From: Sphingobium lactosutens DS20
Lineage (GTDB): Bacteria; Pseudomonadota; Alphaproteobacteria; Sphingomonadales; Sphingomonadaceae
Length of the DNA: 64,000 bases
Assembly: GCF_000445105.1 (NCBI RefSeq)
Contig: NZ_ATDP01000108.1
Span: 62,001 to 126,000 of the forward strand
Direction of reading: 5' to 3'
Shown here one piece after another: positions 53,935 through 62,314 of the stretch. The notes beneath the pieces are model-generated. The model saw only the letters and a list, made by a program, of their open reading frames with translations, had not been told where the DNA came from and ran no database searches. The position numbers were made by a program, and so were the translations under genes. How positions within the stretch are numbered: the first letter of the stretch is position 1; every line of letters starts with the position of its first letter.

Positions 53935-54043
53935 GCGCGCGATCTATCATCGCGCCAGCCAACTTGCATCTATCCCGCGCTTCGCATGCTGACACCACCC
54001 AGCTCCACCGGATTTTGCCAGAGCGACTGAGGAGGGCCTGTCC

Positions 54044-55003
54044 ATGAAACTGAAGATGCTCAAAAAGCGCACTGGGAAACTGAACGGCATGCGCCTGATC
54101 CGCGGCGACAGCTTCTGCATGGGATCGGAAGAATTCTATCCGGAAGAGGAGCCGGTACGCGTGGTCTCCGTCGGCGACTTCTGGATGGACGAGACACCGG
54201 CCACCAACGCCCAGTTCGCGCACTTCGTCGACGCAACTGGCTACGTCACCTTTGCCGAACGCTTCCTCTCGCCGCAGGACTATGCGGGCTATTCCCCCGA
54301 GATGCTTGTACCCGGATCGTCCGTCTTTGATCCGCCACAAGGACTGGCCCGCCTGTCGTTTTCCGCAGACACCGTCCCGGCCTGGTGGCAGTTCGTGCCG
54401 GGAGCCAGCTGGCGTCATCCGTTGGGGCCGGGCAGCGGTATCGAGGCCAGGGAGGATCATCCGGTCGTACATGTGGTCGCCGAAGACGCGGAGGCCTACG
54501 CCAGTTGGTCGGGCAAGTCCCTGCTCACCGAAGCGGAGTGGGAATATGCCGCGCGCGGCGGCCTGGACGGCGCGAAATTTGCCTGGGGAGATGAACTGGA
54601 GCCCGACGGCCGACGGCTGGCCAAATATTGGGAAGGTGACTTTCCCAACGAAAATCGCGCACCGCCGGGCCTCGAACGCACCGTCCCCGTGCGCAGCTAT
54701 CCGGAAAACGGTTACGGCCTGTATGATATGATCGGCAACGTCTGGGAATGGACGGCGGACTGGTATTCGCACGCTCGTGTCGATGGATCCTCGTGCTGCG
54801 GCAGCGTTGGGCGAGAGCAGGACGCGATGCAAAAAAGTGTCGATCGCGATGCAGCCATCGCCGTGCCGCGGCGGGTTCTAAAGGGCGGATCGCACCTTTG
54901 CGCCGCCAGCTATTGCCGCCGCTACAGGCCGGCAGCGCGTTGGCCGCAAGCTATCGACACCTCGACCTCCCACATCGGTTTCCGTTGCATCGTTCGGCGG
55001 TAA
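54044..55003 (+). CDS. Formylglycine-generating enzyme (SUMF1/FGE) family protein, orphan
   Basis: The family converts a sulfatase active-site Cys to formylglycine. The 319 residues carry the FGE-sulfatase domain: GDSFCMGSEEFYPEEEPVR, VHVVAEDAEAYASW, LTEAEWEYAARGG, YGLYDMIGNVWEWTADWY. The C-terminal GGSHLCAASYCRRYRPAAR has Cys286 and Cys291, matching the catalytic Cys-x4-Cys pair of true FGE. ATG 54044 with gaggagg upstream. No sulfatase is encoded in the window, so it either serves a distant sulfatase or acts in another FGE-like modification. Preceded by LysR/TetR relics. Confidence 0.85.
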   Translation: MKLKMLKKRTGKLNGMRLIRGDSFCMGSEEFYPEEEPVRVVSVGDFWMDETPATNAQFAHFVDATGYVTFAERFLSPQDYAGYSPEMLVPGSSVFDPPQGLARLSFSADTVPAWWQFVPGASWRHPLGPGSGIEAREDHPVVHVVAEDAEAYASWSGKSLLTEAEWEYAARGGLDGAKFAWGDELEPDGRRLAKYWEGDFPNENRAPPGLERTVPVRSYPENGYGLYDMIGNVWEWTADWYSHARVDGSSCCGSVGREQDAMQKSVDRDAAIAVPRRVLKGGSHLCAASYCRRYRPAARWPQAIDTSTSHIGFRCIVRR

Positions 55004-55113
55004 AGCCGGGCTAGACTCAAATCTCGCGACGCAAATTCGCTTGTGCTCCGTACTGACCTGGCAAATCTTTGACGATATCGTCGTGCTGAGTGTGTTTTTA
55101 CGTGCAGTCCCTA

Positions 55114-55995
55114 TCAGCTGCCGACTTCCTCGGGCCAGTAGAGCCGCATCGGATTGTCGATCAGCAGCTTGCGTTGCAATTCCACCGTCGGGGCGATGCG
55201 CGGGATCATGTCGACCAGATGGCCGTCGTCGGGGACCGCATCCTGCATGTTCGGGTGCGGCCAGTCGGTGCCCCACAGGACGCGATCCTGATAGTCGGCG
55301 ACCAGCGGCGCGACGGCATCGGCAAAGGCGTTCCACGGATCACCTGTCGGGTCCAGACGATCCGGGCATGTCGCCTTGAACCAGATATCGTCGCGGCTTT
55401 CGAGGAAGGCGCGGAACGCTTTCATGTCGGCGCCGTCCGGCCCCTGCGTCACGTCCGGGCGGCCCATATGGTCGATCACCAGCGGCACCGGAATCGCGTC
55501 CATGAAGGGGCGCAGTTCCTCCAATATGTCCGCCTCGAAATAGATGACGACATGCCAGCCCTTGGGCAGGCGCTTGGCGACGTCCAGGAACTTGTCCTTG
55601 GGCGCGTCATCGACCAGTCGCTTCAGGAAATTGAAGCGGATGCCGCGCATCCCGCCCTCATGCAAAGCGGCGAGATCGGCCTCCGAAATGGACGGATTGA
55701 CCACGGCGACGCCGCGCGCCTTGCCATTGGACTTGGCGATCGCGTCCAGCGTGGCGGCATTGTCGGTGCCGTGGCAGCTTGCCTGGACGATGACATTGCG
55801 GGCGAAACCCAGATGATCGCGCAGCGCGAACAGCATGTCCGGGCCGGCATCTTCTGGCAGATATTTCGCCTTCGCGCTGAACGGAAACTCCGCCATCGGG
55901 CCGAACACATGGCAATGGGCGTCGATCGCGCCGGCCGGGGGTCTGTAGCGCGGCCTGGAGGGATTGCCGTGCCAGCTGATAATCCGGTCTGTCAT
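55114..55995 (-). CDS. ligI: 2-Pyrone-4,6-dicarboxylate hydrolase, LigI
   Basis: Opens the pyrone ring of PDC to 4-oxalomesaconate/carboxyhydroxymuconate in the protocatechuate 4,5-cleavage pathway. 293 residues, amidohydrolase fold: DAHCHVFGP (His27, His29), IVQASCHGTDN, LVIDHMGRPD and VLWGTDWPHPN (catalytic Asp). It is metal-independent in studied members. Its ATG overlaps the ligU stop (ATGA). Last of the minus-strand operon ligK-ligU-ligI. Confidence 0.93.
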   Translation of the reverse strand: MTDRIISWHGNPSRPRYRPPAGAIDAHCHVFGPMAEFPFSAKAKYLPEDAGPDMLFALRDHLGFARNVIVQASCHGTDNAATLDAIAKSNGKARGVAVVNPSISEADLAALHEGGMRGIRFNFLKRLVDDAPKDKFLDVAKRLPKGWHVVIYFEADILEELRPFMDAIPVPLVIDHMGRPDVTQGPDGADMKAFRAFLESRDDIWFKATCPDRLDPTGDPWNAFADAVAPLVADYQDRVLWGTDWPHPNMQDAVPDDGHLVDMIPRIAPTVELQRKLLIDNPMRLYWPEEVGS

Positions 55996-57056
55996 GCGAA
56001 AACCTCTCCATCCATCAACTTGCGCGCGGTGCGCAGCATGGCGGCGCTGGTGACCGTGCCGCTCTCGTCCAGTTCCATGACGCAGGTCGTCTCGCCGGTG
56101 GGATGCTCGACCGACAGCGTCTTGCGATGGCCGTCGGGGATCGACGCGACTTCGGCCGCGGGCGATCCGTCGATCAGGCAGGCGGTGGCGACGCTGACCG
56201 CGCCCAGTACGCCGATCGAGGCATGGGCGCGATGCGGGATGAAGCTGCGCACCGTGACCGTGCCGCCATCGCGCGGCGGGGCGACCAGCATCATCTTGGG
56301 CACCGATTTTTCGCGCACGTCGCCCAGGTTCATCCGTTCGCCGACGGCGAGGCGGATCGCCTCGATCCGGGCTTTGAGCGCCAAGTCCTTGTCCAGCGTG
56401 TCGCGGTCCTCATAGCCGGTGATGCCGACATCCTGCGCCTTCATCACGACGCAGGGCATGCCATTGTCGATCAGGGTGACGCGCACGCCCTCCACCTCGT
56501 CAAAGGCGTTGCCGGTCGGCAGCAGCGCGCCGCAGGAAGAGCCGGCGGTGTCACGAAACTCCAGCGGGATCGGCGCGGCGCTGCCGGGCACGCCGTCGAT
56601 CTTCGCTTCGCCCTCATAGCGGACTTTGCCGCCGGGCGTCTGCACCGTGGCGATCGCGATCTGTCCGGTATTTTCCATGAAGATGGCGACGCGGGTCTCG
56701 CCGTCCTGCGCGGCGACGAGGCCACGCTCGATCGCGAAGGGGCCGATTCCGGCCAGGATATTGCCACAATTCTGCGCATCACTGACAATCGCCTGATCGA
56801 CGAAGACCTGGAGGAAGAGATAGTCGACGTCGACGCCCTCCCGATCGGATTTCTTCACCACCGCCACCTTGCTGGTCAGCGGATCGGCGCCGCCCATGCC
56901 ATCGATCTGGCGCGGATCGGGCGATCCCATGACCCGCAGCAGGAAGGCATCGCGCGCGGCGCTGTCGGCGGGCAGATCTTCCGAAAGGAAATAGCCGCCC
57001 CTGGACGTGCCACCGCGCATCCACATGACGCGGGCGCTGGTCTGGCCGTCAGACAT
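55992..57056 (-). CDS. ligU: 4-Oxalomesaconate tautomerase/isomerase, LigU (PrpF-like)
   Basis: PrpF-fold enzyme of 354 residues that isomerises oxalomesaconate between its tautomers before hydration. N-terminal VMWMRGGTSRGGYFLSEDLP, SKVAVVKKSDREGVDVDYLFLQVFVD, and CGNILAGIGPFAIERGLV are PrpF/GalD signatures. Real start ATG 57056, overlapping the ligK end by 8 bases. GalD-type tautomerases do similar chemistry; the ligI-ligK linkage favours LigU. Confidence 0.9.
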   Translation of the reverse strand: MSDGQTSARVMWMRGGTSRGGYFLSEDLPADSAARDAFLLRVMGSPDPRQIDGMGGADPLTSKVAVVKKSDREGVDVDYLFLQVFVDQAIVSDAQNCGNILAGIGPFAIERGLVAAQDGETRVAIFMENTGQIAIATVQTPGGKVRYEGEAKIDGVPGSAAPIPLEFRDTAGSSCGALLPTGNAFDEVEGVRVTLIDNGMPCVVMKAQDVGITGYEDRDTLDKDLALKARIEAIRLAVGERMNLGDVREKSVPKMMLVAPPRDGGTVTVRSFIPHRAHASIGVLGAVSVATACLIDGSPAAEVASIPDGHRKTLSVEHPTGETTCVMELDESGTVTSAAMLRTARKLMDGEVFA

Positions 57057-57723
57057 ATTTGAGGCCCATTTCCTGAAGGCGCGGGCGCATATTGTAGATG
57101 TCGAGGCCGAGTTCGCCGGCCGCCAGGCGGACGCGCTTGGCTTCCTCGGCGGCCTCGCGGGCCTGCGCCTTTTCCAGCACGGCGGCGGCATCGGCGCGCG
57201 GCACGATGCACACGCCATCATCGTCGGCGATGATCACGTCGCCCGGATTGACCAGCGCATTGGCGCACACGACCGGGATGTTGACCGACCCCGGCGTGCC
57301 CTTGATCGTGCCCTGGGCATGGACCGCCTTGGACCAGACCGGGAAGTTCATTTGGCTAAGGTCGCGCACGTCGCGCACGCCCGCGTCGATGATGAGGCCG
57401 CGACAACCCCGTGCCTGGGCGGAGGTGGCCAGAAGGTCGCCGAAATAGCCGTCGGTGCACGGGCTGGTCGGGGCGAGCAGCAATATGTCGCCTTCTTTCA
57501 GCTGCTCGATCGCGACATGGACCATCCAGTTGTCGCCCGGCGGGGCGGAGATCGTTACCGCGCTGCCGGCGATGCGGGCGCCCGGATAGATGGGGCGCAT
57601 ATAGGGGGCGAGCAGGCCCTTGCGGCCCTGGGCTTCATGGACGGTGGCGACGCCCGCCCTGGCGAGGCCATCGATGACGGCGAGATCCGCCCGTTCGATA
57701 TTCTGGACGACAATGCCGGACAT
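57049..57723 (-). CDS. ligK: 4-Carboxy-4-hydroxy-2-oxoadipate aldolase, LigK
   Basis: Cleaves CHA to pyruvate and oxaloacetate, the last step of the pathway. 224 residues of the RraA-like class II aldolase fold: GVATVHEAQGRKGLLAPYMRPIYPG, GDNWMVHVAIEQ, GLIIDAGVRDVRDL (Arg and Asp of the pyruvate/metal site), IADDDGVCIVPR. Start ATG 57723, preceded by TTG in frame. First gene of the minus-strand operon. Confidence 0.93.
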   Translation of the reverse strand: MSGIVVQNIERADLAVIDGLARAGVATVHEAQGRKGLLAPYMRPIYPGARIAGSAVTISAPPGDNWMVHVAIEQLKEGDILLLAPTSPCTDGYFGDLLATSAQARGCRGLIIDAGVRDVRDLSQMNFPVWSKAVHAQGTIKGTPGSVNIPVVCANALVNPGDVIIADDDGVCIVPRADAAAVLEKAQAREAAEEAKRVRLAAGELGLDIYNMRPRLQEMGLKYV

Positions 57724-57802
57724 CAAGCCTTCTCCTAATCCATCATGTTGACAGCGATGTGGACAGGTGCAGCGCGATGCTCAAATCCGAACTGGAACCA
57801 GT

Positions 57803-57816
57803 GCATAAATTTTTGC
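57803..57816. promoter_or_regulatory. Candidate LigR-type site in the divergent ligK-ligR gap
   Basis: GCATAAATTTTTGC (12 of 14 bases symmetrical) lies 12 bases before ligR in the 105-bp space shared by both operons. LysR regulators bind such A/T-centred dyads. Not proven by sequence alone. Confidence 0.3.
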
Positions 57817-57828
57817 TAAGTGTTGGAT

Positions 57829-58978
57829 ATGAAACCCGACCAGTTCAATATCCGTCATCTGGCCGCGATGGCGGCTGTGGTGGAGCTTGGCAGCGTCAGC
57901 CTGGCGGCGCGCGCGGTGAACCTGACCCAGCCGGCGGTCACCCAGGGGATCGCCAAGCTGGAGGCGCAACTGGGCCTGCCGCTGTTCGCGCGCCAGCCCG
58001 GCGGCATGGTCGCGCTGGAGCCGGCGGAGCGGCTGAAGCCCCGGATCGATGCAGCACTGCGCCTGATCGGCAGCAACCGGGTGACGGCGGCGCAGGTCCG
58101 TGCCTTCGTCGCCCTGGCGCGCGGCGGCAGCTATGCCGCGGCGGCGGTGGCGACCGGCGTGGCCGAACCCTCGCTGCACCGGGCGGTGGGGGATCTGGGG
58201 CTGGCGCTGGGCCAAAGGCTGGTCGACCGGCGCGGGCGCGGCGTGATGCTGACCAGGGCCGGGACGGTGCTGGCGCAGCGGCTGCGGCTGGCGCTGGCGG
58301 AATTGCGGCAGGGGCTGGAGGATCTGGCCGACCTGTGTGGGCAGGAGGGCGGGCGCATCCTGGTCGGCGCCATGCGGCTGTCGCGCGCGCCTGATCCCCG
58401 ATGCGATCGCCCGCTTTCGCGCCGATTTCCCGCTGGTCGACATCAGCGTGCATGAAGGATCCCATGCCGAACTGGTCAGCCCGCTGCGCGATGGCGAAAT
58501 CGACATGATGGTCGGCGCGCTGCGCGATCCCGCCATGGCGCTGGACCTGACGCAACGGCCATTGTTCGAGGATCGACCGACCATCTTGGCGCGTCACGGC
58601 CATACGCTGGCGGCGGGCTGGGACGCCGATGCGCTGCGCCGTTATCCCTGGATCCTGCCCCCGGAAGGCACGCCCCTGCGCCAGTTGTGGCAGGCGATGT
58701 TCGCGGCGCTGGGCGGTGATCTGCCGGCGGTGCCGGTCCAATGCGGATCGGTGATGACGATCCGGCAATTGCTGGTCGGCGGCGATTATCTGACCTTGCT
58801 GTCGCACGATCAACTGGCGCTGGAGCTGGAGGTGGGTCTGCTGATCGATATCGGTCCGGCCCCGGGTGCGATCAGCCGGACCATCGGCCTCACCACGCGG
58901 GCCGACTGGCGCCCGACCCGGTTGCAGCAGCAGTTCATGGCCGCGATCGATCAGGCGGCGGCGCATATGAATTCGTAA
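57829..58978 (+). pseudogene. ligR: LigR-like LysR regulator with tandem HTH, frameshifted
   Basis: Predicted activator of the lig operons. Residues 1-65 hold a LysR HTH (LAAMAAVVELGSVSLAARAV...TQPAVTQGIAKLEAQLG), and a second HTH follows at about 85-150 (VRAFVALARGGSYAAAAVATGVAEPSLHRAVGDLG), then the co-inducer domain (ARFRADFPLVDISVHEGS, MRIGDD-like and SVMTIRQLLVGGDYL). In the CGCGCGCGC run at 58382-58390 the frame is lost: two missing bases would restore LSRARLIPDAIARF and a 383-residue protein. It could be a true mutation, a sequencing error in a CG repeat, or a slippage switch. Confidence 0.8.
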
Positions 58979-59042
58979 AATCTTATACTAACCCAGCGGA
59001 TTCGATTGGCGGCATCTGCCATGATCCGTCATCCCTGCCGCC

Positions 59043-59939
59043 ATGGAGCAGGAAATCGGTCTGATCGGATTTGGCGAGGCGGGGTCCACCTTTGCGATGG
59101 CGGGGGACTGGATGGACGCGGCCCGCGTCTATGATATCCAGACGGATGTCGGCACCACCCGCGATGCGATGCTGGCGCGCTGTGCCAGGGCCGGCGTCCA
59201 GGCCGTGCCGACGCTGGCCGATGCCGTCGCGCCCGTCACCTTCATCCTGTCGCTCGTCACCGCCGACCAGGCGCTGGCGGTGGCGCAGGCTGCCGCCGCC
59301 CATATCGCCTCCGGCACCCTCTATTGCGATTTCAACAGCGTCGCGCCGCAGACCAAGCAGGCGGCCGCCCGCGTGATCGAGGCGGCCGGTGGCCATTATG
59401 TCGATGTCGCCGTCATGGCGCCGGTCGATCCGGCCCGGCTGAACGTACCGCTGCTCGTCAGCGGTGCCCATGCCGATGCGGCGCGGGCGGGGCTGGCCCG
59501 GCTGGGTTTCACCAGTATCCGCGTCGTCGGCGAAGCCGTCGGCCGGGCATCGGCGATCAAGATGATCCGATCGGTCATGGTCAAGGGGCTGGAGGCGCTG
59601 ACCGCCGAATGCATGCTGGCGGCCGATGCGGCGGGCGTGCTGGACGAGGTGATCGAATCGCTCGACGCCAGCGAGAAGCCGGGTCCCTGGGATATTCGCG
59701 CCGACTATAATCTCGACCGCATGATGGTCCACGGGCTGCGCCGCGCGGCCGAGATGGAGGAGGTCGTCAAGACGCTCGATGGCCTGGGCACCGGCTCCGC
59801 GATGACGCGCGGCACGGTCGAGCGCCAGCAGGCGATCGGCACGCTCGGCCTCAAGGCGCCACCCGAAGGGCTGGGCGCCAAGATCGACAGCATCACCCAA
59901 GCAAAAGCAGAACAGACAGGAAAGGCCGACGCGGCATGA
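59043..59939 (+). CDS. DUF1932-type NAD(P)-binding dehydrogenase-like protein in lig operon
   Basis: 298 residues. N-terminal Rossmann motif IGLIGFGEAGSTFAMAG, YCDFNSVAPQTKQAAARVIEAAGGHYVDVAVMAPVDPARLNVPLLVSG as in 6-phosphogluconate/beta-hydroxyacid dehydrogenases, and a C-terminal DUF1932-like helical domain (RMMVHGLRRAAEMEEVVKTLDGLG). It lies between ligR and ligJ and overlaps ligJ (ATGA), so it is co-expressed with the pathway. Its role in protocatechuate catabolism is unknown to me. Confidence 0.82.
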   Translation: MEQEIGLIGFGEAGSTFAMAGDWMDAARVYDIQTDVGTTRDAMLARCARAGVQAVPTLADAVAPVTFILSLVTADQALAVAQAAAAHIASGTLYCDFNSVAPQTKQAAARVIEAAGGHYVDVAVMAPVDPARLNVPLLVSGAHADAARAGLARLGFTSIRVVGEAVGRASAIKMIRSVMVKGLEALTAECMLAADAAGVLDEVIESLDASEKPGPWDIRADYNLDRMMVHGLRRAAEMEEVVKTLDGLGTGSAMTRGTVERQQAIGTLGLKAPPEGLGAKIDSITQAKAEQTGKADAA

Positions 59940-60958
59940 CCATGATTATCGACTGCCACGGCCATTATACCGTGCTGCCCAAGGGGCATGACGCCTGGCG
60001 CGAGGAGCAGAAGGCGGCGTTCAAGGCGGGCGTGCCTGTCCCCGCCTATCCCGACATCAGCGACGCCGAAATCCGCGAGACGATCGAGGCGAACCAGTTG
60101 CGCCTAATCAAGGAACGTGGCGCCGACCTCACCATCTTTTCGCCGCGCGCTTCGGCCATGGCGCCCCATGTCGGCGACGCGGCGGTGGCGAAGGAGTGGG
60201 CGATGCGCTGCAACGATCTGATCGCGCGCGTCGTCGGCCTCTTCCCCGAAACCTTCGTCGGCGTGTGCATGCTGCCCCAGTCGCCCAAGGCGGATATGGC
60301 AAACAGCATTGCCGAGCTGGAACGCTGCGTCGACATGGGCTTCATCGGCTGCAACCTCAATCCCGATCCGGGCGGCGGCCATTTCCAGCACCCGCCGCTG
60401 ACCGATCGTTACTGGTATCCCTTCTACGAGAAGATGGTCGAGCTGGACGTGCCGGCGATGATCCATGTGTCGGGCAGCTGCAACCCGGCGATGCACGCGA
60501 CCGGCGGCTATTATATCGCCGCCGACACCATCGCCTTCATGCAGTTGCTGGAAGGCGACCTGTTCAAGGACTTCCCGACCCTCAAGTTCATCATCCCGCA
60601 TGGCGGCGGCGCCGTGCCCTATCATTGGGGGCGTTACCGGGGCCTGGCCGACATGCTGAAGAAGCCCGACCTGTCGATCCATCTGATGAACAACATCTTC
60701 TTCGACACCTGCGTCTATCACCAGCCCGGCGTCGACCTGCTGGCCGATGTGATCGACAACAAGAATATCCTGTTCGGGTCGGAAATGGTCGGCGCGGTGC
60801 GCGGCATCGATCCCACCACCGGCCATTATTTCGACGATACCAGGCGCTATGTCGACGCGCTGGACATCAGCGATGCCGAGCGTGCCGCGATCTTCGAGGG
60901 CAATGCCCGCCGGGTATTCCCCCGGCTCGACGCGCAATTGAAGGCGCGCGGCCTGTAA
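59936..60958 (+). CDS. ligJ: 4-Oxalomesaconate hydratase, LigJ
   Basis: Hydrates 4-oxalomesaconate to 4-carboxy-4-hydroxy-2-oxoadipate. 340 residues, amidohydrolase-2 fold: CHGHY (His8, His10), VGVCMLPQSPKADMANSIAELERCVDMGFIGCNLNPDPGG, IHVSGSCNPAMHATGGYY, KFIIPHGGGAVPYHWGRY and NILFGSEMVGAVRGIDP. The start overlaps the upstream dehydrogenase-like gene. Confidence 0.93.
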   Translation: MTMIIDCHGHYTVLPKGHDAWREEQKAAFKAGVPVPAYPDISDAEIRETIEANQLRLIKERGADLTIFSPRASAMAPHVGDAAVAKEWAMRCNDLIARVVGLFPETFVGVCMLPQSPKADMANSIAELERCVDMGFIGCNLNPDPGGGHFQHPPLTDRYWYPFYEKMVELDVPAMIHVSGSCNPAMHATGGYYIAADTIAFMQLLEGDLFKDFPTLKFIIPHGGGAVPYHWGRYRGLADMLKKPDLSIHLMNNIFFDTCVYHQPGVDLLADVIDNKNILFGSEMVGAVRGIDPTTGHYFDDTRRYVDALDISDAERAAIFEGNARRVFPRLDAQLKARGL

Positions 60959-60984
60959 CCCAGTCCCCGCGGAGGGGCGCGTTC

Positions 60985-61022
60985 ATCCCCCGGTCTTTTG
61001 TTGGAAGGAAGGGCCGGGGGAT
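60985..61022. repeat. Inverted repeat between ligJ and ligA
   Basis: ATCCCCCGG (60985-60993) pairs with CCGGGGGAT (61014-61022) around a 20-base loop. It precedes the ligA ribosome site, so it may tune the ratio of ligJ to ligABC or be an mRNA-processing structure. Confidence 0.5.
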
Positions 61023-61042
61023 GGACGCCAAGAGAGGATGAG

Positions 61043-61447
61043 ATGAGCATCGATATCCACGAATATCTCGCCGAGTTCGACGATATCCCCGGCACCCGCG
61101 TCTATACGGCGGCGCGGGCGCGCCAGGGCTATTGGATGAACCAGTTCGCGATGAGCCTGATGAAGGCGGAGAACCGCGTCCGCTGGCTGGCCGGCGAGCG
61201 CGCCTATATCGACGAATGGCCGATGACCGAGGCGCAGAAACAGGCGATCCTCGACCGCGATTATAATCGCTGCCTGGATCTCGGCGGGAACATCTATTTC
61301 CTCGCCAAGGTCTTCTCGACCGACGGCCTCAGCTTCCTGCAGGCGGTCGGCACCATGACCGGGATGAGCCCGGAAGATTATCAGGCGATGATGATCGCCG
61401 GCGGCCGCTCGCCCGAGGGTGTCCGCTCCATCAAGGAGAAACGCTGA
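61043..61447 (+). CDS. ligA: Protocatechuate 4,5-dioxygenase alpha subunit, LigA
   Basis: Small all-helical subunit, 134 residues, that completes the active site of LigB. Recognisable stretches: IHEYLAEFDDIPGTRVYTAARARQGYWMNQFAMSLMKAENR, WPMTEAQKQAILDRDYNRCLDLGGNIYFLAKVFSTDG, and TGMSPEDYQAMMIAGGRSPEG. ATG 61043 with gagagga upstream; it overlaps ligB (TGATG). Confidence 0.94.
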   Translation: MSIDIHEYLAEFDDIPGTRVYTAARARQGYWMNQFAMSLMKAENRVRWLAGERAYIDEWPMTEAQKQAILDRDYNRCLDLGGNIYFLAKVFSTDGLSFLQAVGTMTGMSPEDYQAMMIAGGRSPEGVRSIKEKR

Positions 61448-62295
61448 TGGCCCGCATCACTGCCGGCGTCGCCACCAGCCATGTGCCCGCCATCGGCGCT
61501 GCCATGGACCTCAAGAAGACCGCCGAGCCCTACTGGCAGCCGCTGTTCGCCGGCTATGACTGGTCGCGGCAATGGATCGCGCAGGAAAAGCCCGATGTCG
61601 TGATCCTGGTCTATAATGACCATGCCTCCGCCTTCGACATGAAGATCATCCCGACCTTCGCGATCGGCTGTGGCGAACGCTACAAGCCGGCGGACGAGGG
61701 CTGGGGGCCGCGCCCGGTGCCCGACGTGATCGGTGAGCCGGATCTCGCCTGGCACATCGCCCAGAGCCTGATCCTGGACGAATTCGACATGACCATCATC
61801 AACGAGATGGATGTCGACCATGGCCTGACCGTGCCGTTGAGCCTGATGTTCGGCCAGCCCGACGCCTGGCCGTGCCGGGTGATCCCGGTCGCGGTCAATG
61901 TCGTGACCTATCCGCCGCCGTCGGGCAATCGCTGCTGGCGGCTGGGCGAGGCGATCGCCCGCGCGGTCGAGAGCTTCCCCGAGGATCTCAACGTCCAGAT
62001 CTGGGGCACGGGCGGTATGAGCCACCAGCTTCAGGGGCCGCGCGCCGGTCTCATCAATGCCGAGTGGGATAACCGCTTCCTCGACCTGATGAGCCAGAGC
62101 GACGATGGCGAGGCGCTGCGCGCGATCGAGCATATCGAATATCTGCGCGAGACCGGGTCCGAAGGGATCGAGATGGTCATGTGGCTGATCATGCGCGGCG
62201 CGCTGGGCGACAAGGTCCGGCCGCTGCACCGCCATTATCATGTTCCCGCTTCCAACACCGCGGTCGGGCACCTGGTGCTCGAACCCGCCCGCTAA
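61447..62295 (+). CDS. ligB: Protocatechuate 4,5-dioxygenase beta subunit, LigB
   Basis: Catalytic extradiol dioxygenase; splits protocatechuate to 4-carboxy-2-hydroxymuconate semialdehyde with O2 and Fe(II). 282 residues. Iron ligands by family: His12 (ATSHVP), His59 (YNDHASAF) and a Glu in the GSEGIE segment near residue 240; catalytic His193 in GGMSHQLQ. It is about 20 residues shorter at the C-terminus than the SYK-6 protein. It starts at TGATG with ligA. Confidence 0.94.
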   Translation: MARITAGVATSHVPAIGAAMDLKKTAEPYWQPLFAGYDWSRQWIAQEKPDVVILVYNDHASAFDMKIIPTFAIGCGERYKPADEGWGPRPVPDVIGEPDLAWHIAQSLILDEFDMTIINEMDVDHGLTVPLSLMFGQPDAWPCRVIPVAVNVVTYPPPSGNRCWRLGEAIARAVESFPEDLNVQIWGTGGMSHQLQGPRAGLINAEWDNRFLDLMSQSDDGEALRAIEHIEYLRETGSEGIEMVMWLIMRGALGDKVRPLHRHYHVPASNTAVGHLVLEPAR

Positions 62296-62314
62296 CCTTT
62301 CCTGGGAGAATATC

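Noticed and set aside
55090..57062. Plus-strand frames of 441 and 319 codons under ligI and ligU
   Set aside because: Antisense to recognised pathway genes; no domains.
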